Source: Desulfocapsa sp. | GTDB taxonomy: Bacteria > Desulfobacterota > Desulfobulbia > Desulfobulbales > Desulfocapsaceae | Direction of reading: 5' to 3' | Assembly (NCBI GenBank): GCA_029934815.1 | Contig: JAOZLM010000076.1 | Location: 1-9,110, forward strand | DNA: 9,110 bases | Part shown: in pieces, positions 1 to 5,340 of the stretch | How positions within the stretch are numbered: the stretch's first letter is position 1 | Layout of the letters: each line of letters begins with the position of its first letter | The notes under the pieces: generated by a model | Seen by the model: only the letters and a program-made list of their open reading frames with translations | Databases searched by the model: none | Told to the model about the DNA's origin: nothing | Made by a program: the position numbers and the translations under genes

Positions 1-2
1 TT

Positions 3-95
3 TTACGAGCTTCGGATATGATCTTTTTACGAAGGTTTAAAATTACAAAATCCAGTATCGAACACAGAATGACCATCTTTAACACAGGAAAATGA
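3..95 (+). CDS. Possible C-terminal tail of an upstream gene (partial)
   Basis: This frame is open from the left window edge to a TGA at 93-95, giving about 30 residues that end in ..FNTGK. The TGA directly abuts the ATG of the response regulator at 96, an arrangement typical of a translationally coupled upstream gene. NtrC-type regulators are often preceded by their sensor histidine kinase, so that is the natural guess. However, the visible residues show no recognisable kinase ATPase motif such as the G-T-x-F-x-I-x-L-P ending. A competing frame closes at 38-40 and could equally be the real end. The product is unknown and the open frame could be chance. Confidence 0.3.
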   Translation, partial: LRASDMIFLRRFKITKSSIEHRMTIFNTGK

Positions 96-1490
96 ATGCA
101 CTCAATACTCGTAGTTGATGATGAACCCAATTATCTGATTATCCTTTCCGAACTCCTCCGTGATGAAGGCTTTGAAGTATTCACAGCCCCAAACGGCGAA
201 GAAGGCTTGGCCATAGTGCAGGAAGTTGATCTTGATCTGGTTATCACTGATATGCAGATGCCGGGAATGAATGGTTTGCAACTGCTGGATAAAATAAAAG
301 AACAGAATACGCATCTGCCGGTAATTATGATCACTGCTTTTGCGGAAGTGGAAAAAGCAGTGGCTGCTATGCAGGCTGGGGCTTATAATTATCTGTCAAA
401 ACCATTTTCCAATGATGAATTGCTTATAAATGTGAACAAGGCGGTTCACCACTATTCTCTTATCCAGGAAAACAGCAGACTCCGTAAAGATATGCTCACC
501 CGAACCGGTTTTTCCGGAATGGTTGGGAAAAATAAATATATGTTACAGGTGTATGAACTGATTGAGAAGGTTGCACCGACACCTTCTTCAGTACTTATCT
601 CTGGAGAATCCGGAACCGGAAAGGAACTTGTTGCCAAGGCCATCCACTTTAACAGCCCACGAGCAGATAAACCATTTATCACTGTGAATTGTGCTGCCCT
701 TGCAGAAAACCTCCTGGAAAGTGAGTTGTTCGGCCATGAGAAGGGTGCCTTTACAGGTGCTATTGCCATGCGCAAAGGACGTTTTGAGCTTGCCGATGGC
801 GGGACACTTTTTCTGGATGAAATTGGAGAGATTCCTCTGCCACTCCAGGCCAAACTTTTGCGTGCGATACAGGAAAAGAGTTTTGAAAGGGTAGGTGGCA
901 GCAAAACACTACTTGTGGATGTACGCATCGTCAGTGCCACCAATAAAGATCTGAAAGATGAAGTGAAAAAAGGCACTTTTAGGGAAGATCTCTATTATCG
1001 CCTAAATGTTATTCACTTAGGACTGCCTCCTCTTCGTGATCGTCAGGATGATATTCCGCTTCTGGTAGAATATTTTGTTAAATCTGTGGCAGATCGTCTG
1101 GGTAAAACAGAACTGGATATAAATAAAGAGGCCATGCGTCTGCTTGTGAGTTTGCCCTGGGAAGGAAATGTTCGGGAACTGGAAAACACCATTGAAAGAG
1201 CAGCAATTCTTTGTGATGATAATAAAATCACTGGAAATGATGTGCAGCCGGAGTCCATTGGAGCAGCTAATATGGAATCTTGGGGAGACGACCTTGATCT
1301 TGCCCGGATAATTCCAGCAGATGCTGACTTAAATGAAGTTTTATACGCCATTGAAGACAAAATGCTGCATCAGGCACTTGATGCCACAGGATATGTGCAG
1401 GCAAGGGCTGCAGATAAACTTGGTATCACGAAAAGTTTGTTACAGTATAAAATGAAGAAGTATGGAATTAAAAAGAAAAAAATAACCTGA
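96..1490 (+). CDS. Sigma-54-dependent response regulator, NtrC family (REC-AAA+-HTH)
   Basis: This 464-residue protein has the full NtrC-family layout. The receiver domain (about 1-118) has acidic pocket D8/D9, phospho-acceptor D52 in the TDMQMPG context, T80 and K102. The AAA+ domain (about 140-375) has Walker A GESGTGKE at 170-177, the sigma-54 contact loop GAFTGA at 217-222 and Walker B LFLDE with D241/E242. A Fis-type helix-turn-helix lies near the end (about 437-459, ARAADKLGITKSLLQYKMKK). By family knowledge, a cognate kinase phosphorylates D52, and the ATPase then remodels sigma-54 RNA polymerase at enhancer-controlled promoters. The ATG at 96 follows AGGAA at 86-90 and abuts a TGA, so an upstream partner gene just outside the window is likely. 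The target genes cannot be read from this window; I saw no convincing -24/-12 sigma-54 promoter. The tail is strongly basic (KKKKKIT). The family call is secure; the specific member is unknown. Confidence 0.95.
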   Translation: MHSILVVDDEPNYLIILSELLRDEGFEVFTAPNGEEGLAIVQEVDLDLVITDMQMPGMNGLQLLDKIKEQNTHLPVIMITAFAEVEKAVAAMQAGAYNYLSKPFSNDELLINVNKAVHHYSLIQENSRLRKDMLTRTGFSGMVGKNKYMLQVYELIEKVAPTPSSVLISGESGTGKELVAKAIHFNSPRADKPFITVNCAALAENLLESELFGHEKGAFTGAIAMRKGRFELADGGTLFLDEIGEIPLPLQAKLLRAIQEKSFERVGGSKTLLVDVRIVSATNKDLKDEVKKGTFREDLYYRLNVIHLGLPPLRDRQDDIPLLVEYFVKSVADRLGKTELDINKEAMRLLVSLPWEGNVRELENTIERAAILCDDNKITGNDVQPESIGAANMESWGDDLDLARIIPADADLNEVLYAIEDKMLHQALDATGYVQARAADKLGITKSLLQYKMKKYGIKKKKIT

Positions 1491-1542
1491 TCTGGAATCT
1501 CAGTGCGATACCATCTGTAATTGAACTTCAGTGGTAATCAGG
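1470..1542 (-). terminator. Possible intrinsic terminator for proC-nadK, T-tract inside the regulator gene
   Basis: On the minus strand, just past the nadK stop, CCTGAT (1542-1537) can pair with ATCAGG (1491-1486). An inner imperfect stem, TACCACTG against CAGATGGTA, sits within it. Seven Ts, a C and five more Ts follow at 1482-1470. The T-tract is the complement of the AAA/AAG lysine codons ending the convergent regulator gene. The stem has a large asymmetric internal loop, so this is a weak candidate. I see no comparable T-run for the plus-strand regulator transcript. Confidence 0.3.
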
Positions 1543-1549
1543 GAAAAAC

Positions 1550-2419
1550 TCATATTTCGCTTTTACTTCCTATTCCCCAGTGCAGTTTGTTTCTGAGAAT
1601 TGCAAAGTAATCACGGTGCGGCGAAACAATCAGGTGTAAAGGTTGTTTCGCCGTCTCAACAATCAGGCATCCTTTTTCACTCATTCCCCAGGCAGCTTGT
1701 CCATCTACAATAACTTGCGCTGTTTGTTTGTGTCTTCCGTTAAATCGTGTCTGTAATCTGCTTTCTGCCGGTAACAAAACCGGGCGTGAACTAAGCATAA
1801 AAGGACATATAGGAGTAACAAGAATCGACGCAAGCCCCGGGTAAACCAGCGGGCCACCAGCGGAGAGATTGTAGGCTGTGGATCCTGTCGGTGTGGAAAA
1901 AATCAGGCCGTCAGCCTTGTACGTGTTGATATATTCCTCATCTGCATGGGTTGAGAGTTGCAGCATTGGATCGAGGGTATCCTTGTTTATGACAACCTCG
2001 TTCAAGGCGTAGCGGGAATTTACAGGTTTGCCGGGCTGGGTCAGTGTGGCTTTGAGCATCATACGGTTTTCGATGGTTACCTGTTTGGCAAGTAGTTCAT
2101 CAACTGCAGTGAGTGCTTCCTGTTCGGTTCGTTCTGTTAAAAATCCCAGGTTGCCAAGGTTAATTCCAAGTACAGGGATGGCCAGGTGCGCTGCCTGATC
2201 TGCTACATGGAGCAGGGTACCATCCCCGCCAAGGACAATTAGCAAATCCTGATCTTTCTGAATCTGGTTAATGCTAACTTCAACAGCAAGCTTCTGTAGC
2301 TTCTTGCTAATGGTATTCGCAAGAACATCTGCGGGTGTATCATCTTTTTTACAGACTATCCCGATATGTTTTAGAGAAAACTTTTTTCGGCTTCTGAATG
2401 ATTCGGCAAGAGAAGCCAT
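1550..2419 (-). CDS. nadK: NAD kinase (ATP-dependent NAD+ 2'-phosphorylation)
   Basis: NAD kinase phosphorylates NAD+ to NADP+ in the cytoplasm and sets the cell's NADP(H) supply. The 289-residue protein shows the family signatures in order: GGDGT at 64-68 (catalytic aspartate), the NLGNLGFLTE block at 87-96, the NE motif at 140-141 and DGLIFSTPTGSTAY at 170-183, followed by SAGGP. Length matches the usual 290 or so. I chose the ATG at 2419, one base after the proC stop, with a GGGAA about 8 bases upstream inside proC. A TTG at 2434 would add five residues and overlap proC by 14 bases. The gene is the second of a proC-nadK pair and is almost certainly translated from the same message. The pairing is sensible because ProC consumes NADPH. 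I see no missing key residue. Confidence 0.95.
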   Translation of the reverse strand: MASLAESFRSRKKFSLKHIGIVCKKDDTPADVLANTISKKLQKLAVEVSINQIQKDQDLLIVLGGDGTLLHVADQAAHLAIPVLGINLGNLGFLTERTEQEALTAVDELLAKQVTIENRMMLKATLTQPGKPVNSRYALNEVVINKDTLDPMLQLSTHADEEYINTYKADGLIFSTPTGSTAYNLSAGGPLVYPGLASILVTPICPFMLSSRPVLLPAESRLQTRFNGRHKQTAQVIVDGQAAWGMSEKGCLIVETAKQPLHLIVSPHRDYFAILRNKLHWGIGSKSEI

Positions 2420-2420
2420 A

Positions 2421-3233
2421 TCAGCTTTTCCCAAGTTCCTTTGAACGATTCACTGCAGCAGCAACAGCATCCATAACAATGCCTTTGAATCCGCTGCGCT
2501 CAAGAACATGTTGAGCAGCTATCGTAGTGCCACCTGGTGAAGTAACCATGGCTCGAAGCTCTGCCGGATGTTTGCCACTTTCCATAAGCAGTTTTACAGA
2601 ACCAAGTAGCGTTTGAAGAGCAAGCGTCTCAGCAGTTGCTCTGGGCAGGCCCTGTTCTACTCCTGCATCAATCATGGCTTCGGCAAAGGTGAAAACATAG
2701 GCAGGGCCGGATCCTGATAACCCGGTGACCGCATCAATCGATGATTCGGGGAGAACAACGGCCTTACCAATCTTGTTGAAAATTTCTTCTGCCTGCTGCA
2801 TATCTTGTGGAGTTACATTTTCATTCCCTGAAATTCCTGAAGCACCTTCAAGTACAAGGGCTGGGGTATTAGGCATAACACGGATGATTTTGCAGTCTTT
2901 GCTGGCAAGTCCATGTTCGTAGAAGGAGATAGGAAGACCAGCCGCAATGGATATTAATAAATGCTCAGGAGTTACCATCTCTTTACTGGCTTCCAAAACA
3001 ATGCTCATAATTTGTGGCTTTACAGCGAGGATTATTATATTGCAGTTTTGCCAAATAGAATCGCTGGTTTCGTAACCGTTTATTCCGTAGGTGGATACCA
3101 TATAATCACGGCGATCCTGATTAGGTTCAGCTACAGAAATATCCGTTTTTGTATACAGTTCAGACTGGATAAGTCCACGAATAAGGGCTTCACCCATCTG
3201 CCCGCCACCGATAAAGCCAATTGTATTTTGCAT
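2421..3233 (-). CDS. proC: Pyrroline-5-carboxylate reductase (last step of proline synthesis)
   Basis: This enzyme reduces 1-pyrroline-5-carboxylate to L-proline using NAD(P)H. The 270-residue product has the usual family length. An N-terminal Rossmann motif GFIGGGQMG lies at 6-14, AVKPQ at 70-74, VMPNTPA at 119-125, and the C-terminal dimerisation and substrate domain carries LSGSGPAY at 172-179 and SPGGTT at 232-237. The start at 3233 (MQNTIGF) is preceded by an AAGGA about 10 bases upstream. The same frame stays open upstream to 3527, but that stretch has no ProC homology, and starting there would place proC across the divergent promoter region and the MORN gene start. The TGA is followed one base later by the nadK ATG, so the two are likely coupled. 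A possible promoter lies at 3276-3303. Confidence 0.95.
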   Translation of the reverse strand: MQNTIGFIGGGQMGEALIRGLIQSELYTKTDISVAEPNQDRRDYMVSTYGINGYETSDSIWQNCNIIILAVKPQIMSIVLEASKEMVTPEHLLISIAAGLPISFYEHGLASKDCKIIRVMPNTPALVLEGASGISGNENVTPQDMQQAEEIFNKIGKAVVLPESSIDAVTGLSGSGPAYVFTFAEAMIDAGVEQGLPRATAETLALQTLLGSVKLLMESGKHPAELRAMVTSPGGTTIAAQHVLERSGFKGIVMDAVAAAVNRSKELGKS

Positions 3234-3275
3234 CGTATAATATCCTTTTGATAGTGAATTTTGGCAAATGTACCA

Positions 3276-3303
3276 TGTATAGCGAAAGCAGTCTAGGAGT
3301 GAA
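3276..3303 (-). promoter_or_regulatory. Candidate sigma-70 promoter for proC-nadK
   Basis: Reading the minus strand, a TTCACT -35-like hexamer (3303-3298) is followed after 16 bases by TATACA (3281-3276). This would give a leader of roughly 35 bases before the proC ATG at 3233. The -10 is good and the -35 is only fair (four of six matches). It is the best pair I found by eye in the 173-base divergent gap. For the opposite MORN gene, only weak pairs are visible, such as TTGCTC with TAATGC 17 bases later, around 3320-3350. Confidence 0.35.
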
Positions 3304-3406
3304 AGTGGAGCTTTACTTTTGCTCGTGAAAAAAAGAATATTTAATGCTACATTCAATTGAAAATAAAATACTAATCCAATTATCCATAGAAAAGGAAATG
3401 AAAAAA

Positions 3407-3844
3407 ATGAAAAAGTTTGTGATGGCAGCTTGTCTGCTTTTGGCACTTTCCGGACAAAGTTACGCCGGTTGTGTCGAAGGCGATTGTATAAACGGAGATG
3501 GTGTTTACGAATGGTCTGATGGTACACGTTACAGTGGGTCTATCAAAAATAAAGCTCCCGATGGACAGGGAACCATGTTGTATCCCGATGGCGGTGAGTA
3601 TAAAGGGGAAATGAAAGAAGGCTCACGTAGCGGAACAGGCGATATGAGTTTTCCTGATGGGAAAAAGTATAGCGGTCAGTGGGCTTTTAATCTTATGGAA
3701 GGCACTGGCACGATGACCTGGCCCGATGGCAGAGTGTATGTCGGCGAATGGCTTGATGGTATGTTTCATGGCAAGGGGGTTTTGACGTATCCCGACGGGA
3801 AAGTAACAAATGGTGTTTGGGACGAAGGCGATTTGAAAATCTGA
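3407..3844 (+). CDS. Exported MORN-repeat protein, five repeats
   Basis: This 145-residue protein has an N-terminal Sec signal peptide (MKKF, hydrophobic core AACLLLALSG) with a likely cut after SYA at 18-20. Cys22 follows Gly21; YAGC is a poor lipobox, so a lipoprotein is possible but less likely. The mature part is almost entirely MORN repeats: (S/P)DG recurs at 38, 61, 84, 107 and 130, an exact 23-residue period, each unit of the form PDG-x-x-Y-x-G-x-W/M. MORN repeats form elongated beta-hairpin arrays that bind proteins or lipids in other systems; here the role is unknown. I prefer the ATG at 3407 because the AGGA at 3393-3396 is about 10 bases upstream. The ATG at 3398 lies only one base from it, and a start at 3344 would spoil the signal peptide. 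It is first in a tight set with the UPF0434 gene (14-base gap) and mscS. Confidence 0.85.
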   Translation: MKKFVMAACLLLALSGQSYAGCVEGDCINGDGVYEWSDGTRYSGSIKNKAPDGQGTMLYPDGGEYKGEMKEGSRSGTGDMSFPDGKKYSGQWAFNLMEGTGTMTWPDGRVYVGEWLDGMFHGKGVLTYPDGKVTNGVWDEGDLKI

Positions 3845-3858
3845 GTAGAGGGTATGAG

Positions 3859-4026
3859 ATGATTAGTGAAGAATTGCTGGATATACTGGCTTGTCCGAAA
3901 TGCAAAGAGGCTGTTGTGCTTAATGAAGCAAAAGATGGTCTCGTCTGTGAAAAATGTGAATTAGTGTATGAAATTCGTGATGATATTCCGGTTATGCTTA
4001 TTGATGAAGCAAAGCCGCTGAATTAA
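3859..4026 (+). CDS. UPF0434/YcaR (Trm112-like) small zinc-ribbon protein
   Basis: This 55-residue protein matches the YcaR/UPF0434 family: an opening x-x-LLDILACPKCK block, a middle two-Cys knuckle, and a closing R-D-x-IPVMLIDEA block. Four cysteines (C12, C15, C30, C33) form two CxxC pairs that could hold one zinc ion; E. coli YcaR, as I recall, keeps fewer of them. The family is related to Trm112, a small partner that stabilises methyltransferases in eukaryotes and archaea. The bacterial role is not settled, so I assign no partner. The ATG at 3859 is preceded by AGAGGG with 6-base spacing. It sits 14 bases after the MORN gene and 13 before mscS, so the three are probably one transcript. 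In many Proteobacteria this family instead neighbours lpxK or kdsB, neither of which is here. Confidence 0.85.
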   Translation: MISEELLDILACPKCKEAVVLNEAKDGLVCEKCELVYEIRDDIPVMLIDEAKPLN

Positions 4027-4039
4027 AGGCAAAACATAG

Positions 4040-5128
4040 ATGGATCTGTTTATCTTTACCTGGCTTGATGGCTATTTACAGGGTTTTCCAATCCTTAAAG
4101 AGTATGATCTGCTTGAACGATTTGTGATTGTGCTTTTCTATGCTGTTTTTGCCAAGATCATCGATTTGTTTCTTATTCGTGCATTGCGAAGTGTTGCGAA
4201 GCGAACAAGAATGCATTTCGATGATTTTTTAATCGGTTTTTTCCATCGACCCTTTTTGATCACAGTTGTGATGGTCGGTGTACTCCATGCTTGTTTGGTG
4301 GAGCCTTCCCTCCCGAGTTTGTATGCTTTTATTATCCCGAATCTCAGTCAGAGTTGTATCATTCTTGTTTGGGGTGGTGCATTCTTGCGAAGTTTAAGCA
4401 GAACAGATCTGGAAGAAGGACAACGGATTCTTGGTGGAGGCTCAATTGACGCAGATATTTTTTCTCTGTTTAAAAATGTTTCCCGGATAGTTGTTCTTTT
4501 TTCAACTATTTTCTGGATTCTTCTTGTTTGGGAAGTAAATCTTTCACCTCTTTTTGCCTCAGCAGGAATTGTTGGTATCGCCATCGCCCTTGCAGCGAAA
4601 GATACTTTAGCAAATTTCTTTGGTGGAATTTCTGTTTTTATGGATCGTGCCTACAAGGTGGGTGAGTATATTATACTTGATTCAGGTGAACGTGGTGAAG
4701 TGGTGGAAGTTGGAATTCGTTCAACAAAAATCCAGACAAGAGACGATGTACTGATCACCATCCCAAATGCTTTGATGGCAAATACTAAGATTATCAACGA
4801 GTCAGCACCTCAGCCACGGTTTCGTATACGTCTGGACATTGGTGTAGCTTACGGAACTGATCTTGATATGCTTGAGGGTTTGTTGCTGGAGCTGGCGAAT
4901 GAAAATAGTCAGGTGGTAAAGCAGCCTGCACCACGTTTGCGTTTACGCACGTTTGGGGATTCGGCTGTAAACTTTCAGTTGCTGCTCTGGATAAAAGATC
5001 CTCGTGAGAAGGGGAGACAGACGCACTTGTTGTTGAAAGAAATCTACCGTGTTTTTTACGAGAATGATATTTCCATTCCGTTTCCTCAGCGTGATTTGTA
5101 TATCAGGGAACAGAAGGTGGAAGAATAG
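4040..5128 (+). CDS. MscS-family small-conductance mechanosensitive channel
   Basis: This 362-residue inner-membrane protein would open under membrane tension to release solutes on osmotic downshock. It has several hydrophobic segments (about 28-49, 72-87, 94-118 and 150-168), followed by the pore-lining TM3-like helix at about 169-200. That helix is rich in Gly and Ala (SAGIVGIAIALAAKD..) and ends in the LANFFGGI block. Next come the beta domain with the VGEYI and GEVVEVGIRSTKIQT motifs, IPNALMANTKIIN, and a C-terminal alpha/beta domain with IGVAYGTD. It is longer than E. coli MscS (286 residues) because of about two extra N-terminal helices, placing it with mid-sized MscS homologues. AAAGG at 4025-4029, overlapping the upstream stop, is a plausible ribosome site 10 bases from the ATG. 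The gene ends the MORN-UPF0434-mscS set, and a palindrome and terminator follow. Ion selectivity cannot be read. Confidence 0.93.
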   Translation: MDLFIFTWLDGYLQGFPILKEYDLLERFVIVLFYAVFAKIIDLFLIRALRSVAKRTRMHFDDFLIGFFHRPFLITVVMVGVLHACLVEPSLPSLYAFIIPNLSQSCIILVWGGAFLRSLSRTDLEEGQRILGGGSIDADIFSLFKNVSRIVVLFSTIFWILLVWEVNLSPLFASAGIVGIAIALAAKDTLANFFGGISVFMDRAYKVGEYIILDSGERGEVVEVGIRSTKIQTRDDVLITIPNALMANTKIINESAPQPRFRIRLDIGVAYGTDLDMLEGLLLELANENSQVVKQPAPRLRLRTFGDSAVNFQLLLWIKDPREKGRQTHLLLKEIYRVFYENDISIPFPQRDLYIREQKVEE

Positions 5129-5160
5129 AAACTTTTTTTCTTGGTTTTCCTGAAACCGCA

Positions 5161-5237
5161 GGCTGACAAGAGGGTAGCTCCAAACGTCCACGCTCGTACC
5201 TCGCTGCGGGATTGTTTGGAGCTACCTCTTGTCAGCC
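5161..5237. repeat. Long imperfect palindrome (24-bp arms, 28-base loop)
   Basis: The left arm 5161-5185 and right arm 5214-5237 are reverse complements over 12 + 12 bases, broken only by one extra G at 5173. The inner perfect half is 5174-5185 against 5214-5225, and the outer half is 5161-5172 against 5226-5237. Pairing could extend outward through GCA at 5158-5160 with a further one-base bulge. The 28-base loop is GC-rich compared with its surroundings and has no T-tract after it, so this is not a normal intrinsic terminator. It lies 32 bases after the mscS stop and 40 bases before the true terminator. It could be a REP/MITE-like dispersed element or an mRNA-stabilising 3' structure; no coding frame of note is inside. 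Copy number in the genome would decide. Confidence 0.8.
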
Positions 5238-5276
5238 TTGCTATTAGCTGGACCTTAGCTACTAACAATAAGGAAT

Positions 5277-5316
5277 AAAAAAAGGCTCAATCCACCTAGT
5301 GGATTGAGCCTTTTTT
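5277..5316. terminator. Bidirectional intrinsic terminator between mscS and ppsA
   Basis: A perfect 12-bp stem, GGCTCAATCCAC (5284-5295) with GTGGATTGAGCC (5299-5310), closes a three-base loop. It is flanked by seven As on the left (5277-5283) and six Ts on the right (5311-5316). Read rightward it ends the MORN-UPF0434-mscS transcript; read leftward the A-run becomes a T-tract and ends ppsA, whose stop is at 5341. Confidence 0.93.
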
Positions 5317-5340
5317 ATGTAAAACTATGTGAGTTTACTC

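Noticed and set aside
452..1360. Two minus-strand open frames (174 and 105 residues) inside the response regulator
   Set aside because: They are serine/arginine-rich shadows of the AAA+ coding sequence with no family resemblance.
3255..3290. A sigma-54 promoter suggested by TTGGCA at 3261-3266
   Set aside because: The required GC-containing -12 element at the fixed spacing is absent.
3234..3527. N-terminal extension of proC to 3527
   Set aside because: It would put 98 non-homologous residues before the Rossmann motif and cross the divergent promoter region and the MORN start; the Met at 3233 gives the usual length and has a ribosome site.
5161..5237. Insertion sequence or CRISPR-like unit
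   Set aside because: There is one palindrome only, no transposase, no repeat-spacer periodicity and no visible target duplication.
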